A stretch of 64,000 nucleotides of DNA from positions 100,754-164,753 of the forward strand of contig CADAPM010000007.1 in the NCBI GenBank assembly GCA_902789795.1. The letters are read 5' to 3'. This DNA comes from an uncultured Eubacteriales bacterium (GTDB lineage: Bacteria; Bacillota; Clostridia; Christensenellales; Aristaeellaceae). The notes below the pieces were generated by a model. That model did not search any database. It saw only the letters and a program-made list of their open reading frames with translations, and was not told where the DNA came from. A program made the position numbers and the translations under genes. Below are positions 7,576 through 16,113 of this stretch, piece after piece; within the stretch, counting starts at the first letter, position 1; every line of letters begins with the position of its first letter.

Positions 7576-8816
7576 AGGACCGGATCAGAAAAGTGGTCGG
7601 CCGCGAGATCCTGAACGCGAAGGGCCGCCCGACCGTCGAAGCGGAGCTGGTGACCGAGGGCGGGATCCGGACGGTGGCGTCCGTACCGGTAGGCACCTCC
7701 CGGGGTAAGTACGAGGCCTGCGACCTGTATGACGGGGGAGAGCGGTACCGCGGCCTGGGCGTCCGCGCCGCAGCCGCCCATGTCTCCGGCTGCATCTCGG
7801 AAGCCCTGGCGGGCACAGAGGTGACCGATCAGAAGACGATCGACCGCATCCTGCTGGAGCTGGACGGCACGGAGAACAAATCCCGCCTGGGGGCAAACGC
7901 CATCCTGGCGACGTCTGTGGCGGCGGCCAAGGCGGGGGCGGCCGCGTCGGGCCTCGAGCCCTACGCCTATCTCTGCCCCGGCAGGACCGCTTACCGCATT
8001 CCCGACATCGTGGCGACGGTCATCGCGGGCGGCGTCTTTTCCACCTCGGGCCTGGAGTTTGAGGATTACATGCTGATCCTCCGGGACTTCGGGGAGTACC
8101 CCCGGGCGCTGGAAGCCCTGTGCGCCATGCGCGGCCTGCTCGAAAAGCGGCTGACGGAGCGCTACGGCATCTTCCCGGAGGACGGCGGCGCGCTCGCGCT
8201 CCCCTGCGCCTCCTCGGCGGAAGCGTTCGCGGAGATGCTTGAGACGGCGGACCGGCTGGGCTATTCAAAGAACGTCACCCTGGGCCTGGACGTGGCCGCC
8301 AGCGAACTGTACGAGCCGGAAACGGGAATGTACCGCCTTTCCAACGGCCGGAAGCTCGCGGCCGGGGAGCTCCTGGACTACTATGTTTCCCTGTGCCAGG
8401 ACTACCCCCTCACCTTTATCGAGGACGGCTTTGAGCAGGACCGGTTCGAGGATTTCAGCCGCCTGACCGCGCGGCTGCCGGGCATCCAGACCGTGGGCGA
8501 CGACCTGTTCGTCACCAATCCCGCCCGGCTGAAGCGGGGCATCGCGGCCAAAGCAGCCAACGGCCTGCTCATGAAGGTCAATCAGATCGGCACGGTCACC
8601 GAAGCCATCGCCGCCGCGCAGCTGGCGCAGGAGAACGACATGGACGTGATCGTTTCTCTGCGCTCGGGGGAGACCACCGATGACTTTATCGCGGATCTGG
8701 CGGTGGCCGTCGGGGCGCGGCAGATCAAGCTGGGCTCCCCGGTGCGGGCGGAGCGGATCGCCAAGTACAACCGGCTGCTGAAGATCTGGGACAGCCTGAC
8801 GAAATCGTCAGTATAG
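7572..8816 (+). CDS. Enolase paralogue with divergent active site
   Basis: 414 residues from GTG 7572, overlapping the glycerate kinase stop by four bases. The enolase fold is clear: SRLGANAILATSVA, LGLDVAASELY, FIEDGFEQDRFEDF, VGDDLFVTN, KVNQIGTVTEA and AKYNRLLKI. Metal ligands D240, E284 and D310 and the lysines K335 and K386 are kept, as are R364 and S365. Canonical catalytic positions are changed: the HRSGET histidine is L363, the GDEGG glutamate is D204 (EDGG), the QEF glutamate is D165, and the GGxH histidine is F156. A housekeeping enolase would not tolerate these. It may act on 2-phosphoglycerate inefficiently or on a related phospho-acid. Position in the operon supports the former, residues the latter. 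Confidence 0.85.
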   Translation: MKDRIRKVVGREILNAKGRPTVEAELVTEGGIRTVASVPVGTSRGKYEACDLYDGGERYRGLGVRAAAAHVSGCISEALAGTEVTDQKTIDRILLELDGTENKSRLGANAILATSVAAAKAGAAASGLEPYAYLCPGRTAYRIPDIVATVIAGGVFSTSGLEFEDYMLILRDFGEYPRALEALCAMRGLLEKRLTERYGIFPEDGGALALPCASSAEAFAEMLETADRLGYSKNVTLGLDVAASELYEPETGMYRLSNGRKLAAGELLDYYVSLCQDYPLTFIEDGFEQDRFEDFSRLTARLPGIQTVGDDLFVTNPARLKRGIAAKAANGLLMKVNQIGTVTEAIAAAQLAQENDMDVIVSLRSGETTDDFIADLAVAVGARQIKLGSPVRAERIAKYNRLLKIWDSLTKSSV

Positions 8817-8833
8817 GACGGAGGATAAGTGCG

Positions 8834-9784
8834 ATGGGCCTGAAAGTGCTGGTGACACGCCCTGTGGACCCCTGCGGGACCGATTATCTGGCCGAGCGGG
8901 GTTACGAGGTGCGCTTCGCCCCGTCCTGGGACGAGGAGACCCTCATTAGGGAAGCGGCGGATGTGAGCGGGATGCTGGTGCGCAACGACCGCATCACGAA
9001 GCGCATCATGGACGCGGCGCCGAAGCTCCGGGTGATCGGGCGGCATGGCGTGGGCGTGGAGCTGATCGACCTTGCGTACGCGAAGGAAAAGGGCATCCGC
9101 GTGACCAACACGCCCATTGCGAACTATACCGCGGTGGCGGAGCACACGCTGGGTCTCCTGCTGGACCTAGCCAAGCGCGCCCGGGAGACGGGGCTGGCGT
9201 TTTACGGCGGGGACTTCGAGATCCGCAACCGGATCAGGAACGTGGAATTGGCCGGGAAGACCCTGGCGGTCCTCGGCCTGGGCAAGATCGGCCGCACCGT
9301 GGCCCGGAAGGCCCTCTACGGCCTGGACATGAAGGTGCGCGCCTATGACCCCTATGTGGGGCAGGCGGAGGCCGGATCGGAGATCGCCATGGCGGCATCG
9401 CCCAAAGAGGCGGTGGCCGGGGCGGATTTCGTCACCGTGCACCTGCCGCTCACGGCGAAAACCCGCGGGATCGTGAGCCGGGAGCTGATTTCCTGCATGA
9501 AGGACGGCGCGTACCTCATCAACACCTCGAGGGGGGACACGGTCGATGAACAGGCCGTCGTGGAGGCCCTGCGCTCGGGCAAGCTGGCCGGTGGCGCCTT
9601 CGACGTGCTGCACGATGAGCCGCCGGCGCCCGATCATCCGCTGTTCAGCTGTCCCAACGTGATCCTGACCCCGCACAACGCGGCGCACACGGCGGAGGCC
9701 TTCCAGAGAATGTCCCTGCACGCCGCCATGGGCATCGACGAGGTATTGTCCGGCAAGCCCGTGACCTGGGAGGTCAAACTGTAG
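8834..9784 (+). CDS. D-isomer-specific 2-hydroxyacid dehydrogenase, probable hydroxypyruvate reductase
   Basis: 316 residues. The NAD loop GLGKIGRTVARKAL is near residue 153. The catalytic arginine lies in INTSRGD, the glutamate in the HDEPP segment, and the histidine in LTPHNAAHT. It lacks the regulatory C-terminal domains of full-length SerA. Linked to glycerate kinase and the enolase paralogue, reduction of hydroxypyruvate (or a related 2-oxo acid) to D-glycerate is the best guess; a phosphoglycerate dehydrogenase role is less likely without serine genes nearby. Last gene of the GntR operon, 17 bases after the enolase paralogue. Confidence 0.88.
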   Translation: MGLKVLVTRPVDPCGTDYLAERGYEVRFAPSWDEETLIREAADVSGMLVRNDRITKRIMDAAPKLRVIGRHGVGVELIDLAYAKEKGIRVTNTPIANYTAVAEHTLGLLLDLAKRARETGLAFYGGDFEIRNRIRNVELAGKTLAVLGLGKIGRTVARKALYGLDMKVRAYDPYVGQAEAGSEIAMAASPKEAVAGADFVTVHLPLTAKTRGIVSRELISCMKDGAYLINTSRGDTVDEQAVVEALRSGKLAGGAFDVLHDEPPAPDHPLFSCPNVILTPHNAAHTAEAFQRMSLHAAMGIDEVLSGKPVTWEVKL

Positions 9785-9797
9785 CGGATCAGCTGCG

Positions 9798-9860
9798 AAA
9801 GTTATCGCATATTCACGGTTTTTCCTGCTGAAAGATGAAAAAAGTTATTGCGTGTTCAAG
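9798..9860 (+). promoter_or_regulatory. Paired direct-repeat operator upstream of the transport/catabolic operon
   Basis: Two 20-base direct repeats with four differences occupy 9798-9817 (AAAGTTATCGCATATTCACG) and 9841-9860 (AAAGTTATTGCGTGTTCAAG). They start 43 bases apart, about four helical turns, so both face the same side of DNA. The second overlaps the -35 box. This looks like a double site for a regulator. Confidence 0.5.
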
Positions 9861-9876
9861 CTTGCTGTTGTATAAT
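9848..9876 (+). promoter_or_regulatory. Promoter of the cupin-Liv transporter-catabolic operon
   Basis: -35 TTGCGT (9848-9853), 17-base spacer, perfect -10 TATAAT (9871-9876). It lies 41 bases before the cupin start and is the only clear promoter before the 17-kb same-strand gene series. Confidence 0.7.
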
Positions 9877-9916
9877 AGGGCCAGTCGGATGTATTATCTG
9901 GGGGAATATTGAAGAA

Positions 9917-10264
9917 ATGAGCGGGTATTTGAAAGCTTCACTCACTGAAATCGAACCCTCCTCCTGCCCCTGCGGTCTGTCCCGCCGCGCGTTTATGGAC
10001 GCCGAGGGCAGGCCTGCCACGGTGCACCTGCTGGAGGTGAGCCGCGATACCGAGCCGCATTACCACAAAAAGATGCTGGAATGCTATACGATCCTGGAGG
10101 GCGAAGGCTGGCTGGAGCTGGACGGCGAAAGGGTGCCGGTCAAACCGATGGACACGGTGATGATCCGCCCCGGCTGCGTGCACCGGCCCATCGGACAGAT
10201 GAAGGTCCTGAATGTGGCGATCCCCGGCTTCGACCCCGCGGACGAATATGTGATCCCTCAATAG
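9917..10264 (+). CDS. Small cupin-domain protein
   Basis: 115 residues from ATG 9917; an in-frame upstream extension would run into the promoter, so the shorter start is preferred. A single cupin barrel shows metal-ligand histidines in EPHYHKKMLE and a second motif PGCVHRPIG, with the conserved GEGWLELDGERVPVKPMD between. Such small cupins bind or isomerise sugars and keto acids, or act as sensors. It is first in the operon, ahead of the importer binding protein. No specific reaction can be assigned. Confidence 0.8.
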   Translation: MSGYLKASLTEIEPSSCPCGLSRRAFMDAEGRPATVHLLEVSRDTEPHYHKKMLECYTILEGEGWLELDGERVPVKPMDTVMIRPGCVHRPIGQMKVLNVAIPGFDPADEYVIPQ

Positions 10265-10314
10265 TCATGGAGCCGCTGCTGAGCGGTAAAAATATCATGA
10301 AAGGAGAACTATCC

Positions 10315-11532
10315 ATGAAGAAGTTCCTCAGTATCCTCCTCGCAGTATGCCTCGTTCTGTCGCTGGCTTCCCTGGCGAGCGCTCAAGAGGCAAAGACCGT
10401 CAAGATCGGCACGATCCAGGCGCTGTCGGGCAGCTCCTCCGTCATGGGCAACATGATCGAGGGCGGCGTTGACTGGGCCGTCGAGCTGATCAACCGTGAA
10501 GGCGGCATCGATATCGGCGGAGAAAAGTATCAGGTCGAGCTGATCAAGAGAGACTCCAAGTCCGACGTCGATACCTCCATCACAGCGTACAAAGAGCTCG
10601 CTTCCCTGGGCTGTGTGGCCGTGGTTGGACCGCACCAGGCGAACATCGAGATCGCGCTGGCTCCCGTGGCTGAAGAAGTGGGCATGCCGATGTTCATGAT
10701 GGGCATGGACAGCCGCTGCACCCGCAGGGGCGAGATCGGTGCTCTGGGCGAGCCCTGGAGCTATATGTTCCTGTCCCAGCCCTCCTGCGACCTGCAGGGC
10801 GCTATCCAGGCCAAGTGGTGCCTGGAGCAGGGCTACAAGAACGTGGCCGTCCTCTACCGCGCTGACAACTCCTACAGCTACTCCCTCTACTATGCCTTCA
10901 CCGCTTACATGCGGGCCAATAACGGCAACATCACCACCGCCCAGAACTTCGTCGCCGGCGATACCGACTTCAGCACCCAGATCATGAAGATGCTCGAGTC
11001 CAATCCCGACGTCCTCTTCTGCCCCAACTACACCGGTGAGCTCGGCGGCATGATCGAGCAGATCCGCGCCAACGGCTGGGAAGGCGACATCGTCTGCGGT
11101 CTGGACGCCGCTCCCGTGCTCAACGAGCAGGTCTCTGCCGATGACATCAAGGGCGTCGTCTTCGTGTCCAACATCGACCTGGCCAGCGAAAAGATCGCCG
11201 GCATCTGGAACGATTACGCTGCCTGGGCCAAGTATGAAGGCGCGACCAACCTGATGAAGTTCTGCCTGGGCTATGACATGGCCAATGTGGTCGCCTATGC
11301 CATCGCCAACGGCGGCGCCACCACCCAGGGCGTGACCGAGCAACTGGCTGCTCTCAAGGACTATGAGGGCCTGACCGGCACCATCTCCATCGGCGCTGAC
11401 ACCCACCAGCCCTACGGCCTGGCCATGAGCATCTACAAGTACAACGGCGAAGGCCAGCCCTCCGGCTACGACTTGCTGGTCAACTACTCTGCGGAGACCG
11501 TCGACTACACGCTGGAAGAGTTCTCCTACTGA
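10315..11532 (+). CDS. Liv-type ABC transporter substrate-binding protein
   Basis: 405 residues from ATG 10315, with AAGGAGAA upstream. A signal peptide is clear: MKK, a hydrophobic core, then cleavage after ALA-like LASA at about residue 24. No positioned lipobox is seen, so membrane anchoring is uncertain. The mature protein is a type I periplasmic-binding fold of the LivJ/K and urea/amide group, with the N-terminal IGTIQALSGSSSVMG segment and ...VAVVGPHQANIEIA. Homologues bind branched-chain amino acids, amides or aromatic acids; the neighbourhood argues for a polar carboxylate or polyol. A hairpin follows, separating its expression from the permease genes. Confidence 0.88.
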   Translation: MKKFLSILLAVCLVLSLASLASAQEAKTVKIGTIQALSGSSSVMGNMIEGGVDWAVELINREGGIDIGGEKYQVELIKRDSKSDVDTSITAYKELASLGCVAVVGPHQANIEIALAPVAEEVGMPMFMMGMDSRCTRRGEIGALGEPWSYMFLSQPSCDLQGAIQAKWCLEQGYKNVAVLYRADNSYSYSLYYAFTAYMRANNGNITTAQNFVAGDTDFSTQIMKMLESNPDVLFCPNYTGELGGMIEQIRANGWEGDIVCGLDAAPVLNEQVSADDIKGVVFVSNIDLASEKIAGIWNDYAAWAKYEGATNLMKFCLGYDMANVVAYAIANGGATTQGVTEQLAALKDYEGLTGTISIGADTHQPYGLAMSIYKYNGEGQPSGYDLLVNYSAETVDYTLEEFSY

Positions 11533-11556
11533 GCAAAGCCTGAATTCCCGGTTATC

Positions 11557-11590
11557 AAGGGCTGCCATCTAATGGTGGCAGCCCTTCCTT
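11557..11590 (+). terminator. Intercistronic hairpin after the binding-protein gene
   Basis: Perfect 11-bp stem AAGGGCTGCCA/TGGCAGCCCTT with an 8-base loop, lacking a strong U-tract. Typical of partial terminators or mRNA-stabilising hairpins that allow more binding protein than permease. Confidence 0.7.
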
Positions 11591-11614
11591 AATACTCCTG
11601 GGAGGCATAACGAC

Positions 11615-12514
11615 ATGGCAATCACTGCTTTTGTACAGACCTTATTCAACGGCCTGGCGATCGGCGGCTCCTACTCCCTGATCGCGGTGGGCTTTTGTCT
11701 GGTCTATTCCATCATGAAGTTCACCAACTTCGCCCACGGATCGATGATCAGCGCGGCGGCCTTTGTCAGCTACTGGGTATGCAACAGGTTCAACCTGGGC
11801 CTTCTGGGCAGTTTGTTCGCGGCCATCGCCGCAGGCGCTCTGATCGGATCCATCACCGAATTCCTGGCCTTCCGGCGGATCGAGAAAAAGAGCGCGTCCA
11901 ATTTCTATTTCTTCGTTTCCTCCCTGACCTGGGGCACGTTTGTAGAACAGCTGGTGAACAACGGCGTGGGCATCCGCGCCCTGGCGTTCCCGAAGTTCTA
12001 TCCGTCGCTGTCCCTCAAGATCACTGTGTTCGGAACCAAATACACGATCATGACCAACTACCTGTACATGTTCGTTTCGGCGGTCATCGTACTGGGGCTC
12101 CTGTTCGTGTTCCTATATAAAACCAAATATGGCCGGGCCATCCGCGCCACCTCCTTTGACCGGGACACCGCCAACCTGATGGGCATCAACGTGGCTATGA
12201 CCATCCAGATCGTCTTCATCCTGGCGGGCATCATGGCCGGCGTGGGCGGCGTCTTCCTCGGCGTGAAAAACAAGATCTACGCCCAGCTGGGCAGCGACGT
12301 GGTGACCAAGGGCTTCATCTCCTCGGTGCTCGGCGGTCTGGGCAGCGTGTACGGCGCGGTCATCGGCGCCTTCGTGCTGGGCGTGGTGGAGCAGTTCCTG
12401 GTCTACTTTGTGGGCTCCAATATGGCCCGCGTGGTGATCTTTGTATTGATGCTGGTCTTCCTGCTGATCCGTCCGCAGGGCATCTCCGGCGTCATGGTCA
12501 AGGATAAGGCCTGA
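11615..12514 (+). CDS. LivH-type ABC transporter permease
   Basis: 299 residues, strongly hydrophobic, about eight membrane segments. The opening LFNGLAIGGSYSLIAVGFCLVYSIMK and the later GINVAMTIQIVFILAGIMAG and SSVLGGLGSVYGAVIGAF are family hallmarks of the LivH half of branched-chain-type importers. GGGAGG precedes the start. It pairs with the LivM-type permease encoded next to form the inner-membrane channel. Confidence 0.92.
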   Translation: MAITAFVQTLFNGLAIGGSYSLIAVGFCLVYSIMKFTNFAHGSMISAAAFVSYWVCNRFNLGLLGSLFAAIAAGALIGSITEFLAFRRIEKKSASNFYFFVSSLTWGTFVEQLVNNGVGIRALAFPKFYPSLSLKITVFGTKYTIMTNYLYMFVSAVIVLGLLFVFLYKTKYGRAIRATSFDRDTANLMGINVAMTIQIVFILAGIMAGVGGVFLGVKNKIYAQLGSDVVTKGFISSVLGGLGSVYGAVIGAFVLGVVEQFLVYFVGSNMARVVIFVLMLVFLLIRPQGISGVMVKDKA

Positions 12515-12532
12515 GGGAAGGAGCGTGCGGAA

Positions 12533-13435
12533 ATGAGTATTTATGTCGAATCGGTCCTGACCTTTACGTCCATCACCTGCATCACCGTGTGCGGGCTTTA
12601 TATCCTGACCGGCTTGACCGGCATGTTCTCCCTGGGCCAGGCCTCCTTTATGGCGCTGGGCGCTTACGCAGCGGCGGTGCTGGGCAAATTGTACCACTGG
12701 CCTTTCATCCCTTGCCTGCTGGTGGGCATCATCCTTTCCGTGGTCACGGGTTTCCTGTCCGGCTATCCGATCATGCGGCTGAGAAAAGAGTACCTGACCC
12801 TGATCACCCTGTGCTACGGCGAGGCGATCATCGCGCTGCTGAACCAATCCAACATCACCGGCGGCGCGCTGGGCATGTCTGACATCCCCAAGCACACCAC
12901 GCTCATCATCGCCATCCTTTTCCTGATCTTCGGCATCTACTTTGCCTGGTGCTTCCGGCATTCCAAGTTCGGGCGCATGGCCATCGCCATCAAGTCCGAT
13001 GAGCTGGCCAGCAAATCCATGGGCATCAACATGGCGGCGGTCAAGATGCGCTCCTTCCTGTGCGCGGCGGGCCTGGCCGGCCTGGCGGGTGGCCTGTACG
13101 CCTTCTACCTGCAGTATGTGGATCCCTCCCTCTTCGGCTGGCGCAAGTCCGGCGAGTGGGTCGCCTGGGTGTTCTTTGGCGGCGTCAACAGCCTGACGGG
13201 CTCCATCGTCGCCACCTTCGGCCTGAGCGCCCTGAGCCAGTTCTTCTCCCGCTTTGCGGATTACCAGGTGCTCATCTACAGCGCCATGGTGCTGCTGGTG
13301 CTCAACTTCAAGCCCAACGGCGTGTTCGGATACTGGGAGCTGTCCGACCTCTTCAATACCCGCGACCGGCGCATGCAGCGCCTGCTGAAGGAAGCACAAA
13401 CCAGGGAAGGAGCGCTGAAACATGAGCAGACTTGA
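12533..13435 (+). CDS. LivM-type ABC transporter permease
   Basis: 300 residues, multi-spanning. Hallmarks include GLTGMFSLGQASFMALGAYAA near the N-terminus, a MRLRKEYLTLITLCYGE segment and GRMAIAIKSDELASKSMGIN, the cytoplasmic coupling loop for the ATPases. The C-terminus overlaps the first ATPase gene by 14 bases, indicating tight translational coupling. Partner of the LivH-type subunit. Confidence 0.92.
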   Translation: MSIYVESVLTFTSITCITVCGLYILTGLTGMFSLGQASFMALGAYAAAVLGKLYHWPFIPCLLVGIILSVVTGFLSGYPIMRLRKEYLTLITLCYGEAIIALLNQSNITGGALGMSDIPKHTTLIIAILFLIFGIYFAWCFRHSKFGRMAIAIKSDELASKSMGINMAAVKMRSFLCAAGLAGLAGGLYAFYLQYVDPSLFGWRKSGEWVAWVFFGGVNSLTGSIVATFGLSALSQFFSRFADYQVLIYSAMVLLVLNFKPNGVFGYWELSDLFNTRDRRMQRLLKEAQTREGALKHEQT

Positions 13436-14186
13436 GCTGAAGCACGTATACCTGAGCTTTGGCGGCGTCAAGGCGGTCCAGGATTTTTCCATGCAGGCGG
13501 AGGAGGGCCAGATCATCGGCATCATCGGCCCTAACGGCGCCGGTAAGACCACCATCTTCAACGTCATCTCGGGCATCTATACGGCGGACAGCGGCCAGAT
13601 CTTCCTGGATGGGGAAGAGATCACCCAGCTGGCGCAGCACCGCATCGCCCTCAAAGGCATCTCCCGCACGTTCCAGAACATCCGCCTCTTCCACGGCCTG
13701 AACTGCCTGGAAAACGTGCAGACCACTCTGGACGCCTCTTCCAAGTACAACCTGCTGGACGCCATCCTGATGACCCCGCGCCGCCGGAAGGAAGAAAAGC
13801 GCACCCGGCAGCGGGCCTTGAGCGAGCTCGAATGGGTGGGCCTGGGCGAGTACGTGCTGGAGAACCCGGAAAACCTCTCCTACGGTCTGCAGCGGAAGCT
13901 GGAGATCGCCCGCGCCCTGGCGGCTGACCCCAAGGTCCTCCTGCTGGACGAGCCCGCCGCAGGCCTGAACCCCAAGGAAGTGCAGGAGCTGATGAAGCTG
14001 ATCCTGCGCATCCGGGACGAGCGGGGCATCACCATCCTGCTCATCGAGCACCGCCTGGAGCTGGTCATGACGGTCTCCGAACGGATCTATGTGCAGGACT
14101 TCGGCGAGACCATCGCCATTGGCACGCCGGCGGAAGTCCAGAACAATCCCGAGGTCATCAAGGCCTATCTGGGCGAGGAGGAATGA
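13422..14186 (+). CDS. LivG-type ABC transporter ATPase
   Basis: 254 residues. Walker A GPNGAGKTT near residue 37, a shortened signature LSYGLQRKLEIARAL, Walker B VLLLDEPAAGLNP and the switch histidine in LIEHRLELV. The long insertion between Walker A and the signature and the C-terminal extension are typical of LivG rather than LivF. It powers import with the partner ATPase encoded three bases downstream. Confidence 0.93.
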   Translation: MSRLELKHVYLSFGGVKAVQDFSMQAEEGQIIGIIGPNGAGKTTIFNVISGIYTADSGQIFLDGEEITQLAQHRIALKGISRTFQNIRLFHGLNCLENVQTTLDASSKYNLLDAILMTPRRRKEEKRTRQRALSELEWVGLGEYVLENPENLSYGLQRKLEIARALAADPKVLLLDEPAAGLNPKEVQELMKLILRIRDERGITILLIEHRLELVMTVSERIYVQDFGETIAIGTPAEVQNNPEVIKAYLGEEE

Positions 14187-14189
14187 CCT

Positions 14190-14903
14190 ATGATGCTTGA
14201 GATCAATCGCCTTTCGGTCAATTACGGGCATATCCAGGCCCTGCATGACGTGGCGCTGACGGCGGAACAGGGGAGCATCGTCTCCATCATCGGCGCCAAC
14301 GGCGCGGGCAAGTCTACGCTCCTGCGCACCATCTCGGGCCTGAACAGCCCCAAGAACGGCGGCTCCATCCGCTTCCTCGGCAAGGAGATCGTCAGCCTGG
14401 CGCCCCACAAGATCGTCCGCGCGGGCATCGTGCACGTGCCCGAAGGCCGCAAGGTCTTCGCCGGCCTGAGCGTCCTGGATAACCTGAAGATCGGCGGCTT
14501 CCTGTACAAAGGAGCCGAGCTGCAGAAGACCCTGGACCACGTGCTCACCATGTTCCCCATCCTGGCGGAGAGAAAGGACCAGTTCGCGGGCACGCTTTCG
14601 GGTGGCGAGCAGCAGATGCTGGCTATCGGCCGCGGATTGATGGCGCAGCCCAAGCTGCTGCTATTGGACGAGCCCTCCCTGGGCCTGGCCCCCATCGTGA
14701 TCAACACGGTGTTCAAAATGATCAATGAGATCCGCGATTCCGGGGTCTCGATCCTCCTGGTCGAACAGAACGCGCGCAAGGCCCTGACCATCTGCGATAA
14801 GGCCTACGTGCTCGAAAACGGCTACATCCGCAAAGAGGGCACCGGCCAGGCCCTGCTCAACGACCCGGACGTGATCACCGCTTTCCTCGGAGAGTCCGTA
14901 TAA
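14190..14903 (+). CDS. LivF-type ABC transporter ATPase
   Basis: 237 residues. Walker A GANGAGKST near residue 38, signature LSGGEQQMLAIGRGL, Walker B LLLLDEPSLGLAP and switch region LVEQNA. A second ATG three bases later is possible as the start. The stop shares one base with the next start (TAATG), so an MFS carrier is made from the same message. Confidence 0.93.
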   Translation: MMLEINRLSVNYGHIQALHDVALTAEQGSIVSIIGANGAGKSTLLRTISGLNSPKNGGSIRFLGKEIVSLAPHKIVRAGIVHVPEGRKVFAGLSVLDNLKIGGFLYKGAELQKTLDHVLTMFPILAERKDQFAGTLSGGEQQMLAIGRGLMAQPKLLLLDEPSLGLAPIVINTVFKMINEIRDSGVSILLVEQNARKALTICDKAYVLENGYIRKEGTGQALLNDPDVITAFLGESV

Positions 14904-16093
14904 TGGCAGGCAAAGCGGTCCGTACCGCCCACCCGCAGAGCGCCTTCTACGCCTATACGGCCATGGCGTTCCTCGGGGCCGCCGTGACCATCGTCAACGC
15001 GACCCAGGGGTCCCTGGCGGAGGCCTACCAGGTGGCGGTGCACCGCATCTCGCTTTTGATCAGCTGCATGGGCGTGGGCCGGCTGGTGATCCAGATCATC
15101 TGCGGCGCGCTGTCCGACCGGTTCGGGAGGCAGAAGCTGGTCCTGCTCGGCTTTGTGGGCATGGTCCTGTTTTTCGGCCTGATGCCGCTGGTCACTTCGC
15201 TCTACTGGGGCATGGCCCTGTGCGTGTTCGGCGGCATCTCCTACGGCATGATCAACACGACCTCCCTCGCCCTGGTGTTCGACTGCTATGCGGACACGGG
15301 GCGGACGGATCAGGCCCAGGTGCGGGTGCAGACCATCTATGCCGTGGGCGGCATCCTGGTGCCCATGGCGGCCAGCGCCCTGCTGACCGCCGGCGTGTCC
15401 TGGAAATACCTGTACTGGTTCTGCGCCCTGGCGAGCCTCCTGATGATCGCGGCGCGCTATCTGGTGCACTTCCCGCCCATGGCTGTCCGGGAGGCGCGGG
15501 ATAACGGCTACGTGACGGCCCCTTCCATCAGGCGGGAAGGCCTCCTGCTGATGGCGGCCGTCTTTTGCCTGTACGGCGCGCACATCATGGGCCTGACCTG
15601 GATCACGTCCCTGGCGCTCAGCAACACGTCCATGAATGAGGCGGAGGCGGTGCTGGTGCTGAGCCTGTACAGCCTGGGCGCTCTGATCGGCTCGCTCCTG
15701 ATCATGCTCCTGATCCGCCGGTTCAGGACCCTGCAGCTGCTCACCTGGCTGCCCATCGGAGCGGGCCTGTGTCTGGCTGTCTGCGTGCTGACGAAAAACG
15801 CCCTGCTGTTCAGAGTGTGCGCCATGCTGGCGGCCATGTGCACCGGCACGCTCTTTAATCTGCTGGTGGGCACGGGGGGACACATGTTCCCGCGCATCTC
15901 CGGCACCATCAGCGGGATGATGGCCACCGCCAGCTCCCTGGCGTCCCTGGTCATCCCCGCGGCGACGGGCTGGATGCTGGACAGCGTGAGCGTGCCGCAG
16001 ATGTACGCGGTCGTCTTTCCTCTGCTCCTACTGGGAGCAGTCTTGTCGGTGACCCTGAGATGGCGCGACGCCGTCCTGAGCGGGCGGCGCTGA
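14903..16093 (+). CDS. MFS transporter
   Basis: 396 residues with about 12 predicted membrane helices. The signature loop between helices 2 and 3 reads GALSDRFGRQKLVLLG. The N-half shows VGRLVIQIICG. Such a single-component carrier in the same operon as an ABC importer suggests either a second route for the same compound or export of a product. No substrate-specific motif is visible. Confidence 0.85.
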   Translation: MAGKAVRTAHPQSAFYAYTAMAFLGAAVTIVNATQGSLAEAYQVAVHRISLLISCMGVGRLVIQIICGALSDRFGRQKLVLLGFVGMVLFFGLMPLVTSLYWGMALCVFGGISYGMINTTSLALVFDCYADTGRTDQAQVRVQTIYAVGGILVPMAASALLTAGVSWKYLYWFCALASLLMIAARYLVHFPPMAVREARDNGYVTAPSIRREGLLLMAAVFCLYGAHIMGLTWITSLALSNTSMNEAEAVLVLSLYSLGALIGSLLIMLLIRRFRTLQLLTWLPIGAGLCLAVCVLTKNALLFRVCAMLAAMCTGTLFNLLVGTGGHMFPRISGTISGMMATASSLASLVIPAATGWMLDSVSVPQMYAVVFPLLLLGAVLSVTLRWRDAVLSGRR

Positions 16094-16113
16094 CTTAAAG
16101 AGAGGAGAACAGA

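Noticed and set aside
7572-8816. Calling this gene the housekeeping enolase (eno)
   Set aside because: Four canonical active-site positions are altered and it sits in a GntR-controlled catabolic operon.
8834-9784. Assigning serA
   Set aside because: It lacks the C-terminal regulatory domains and is linked to glycerate kinase, not serine genes.
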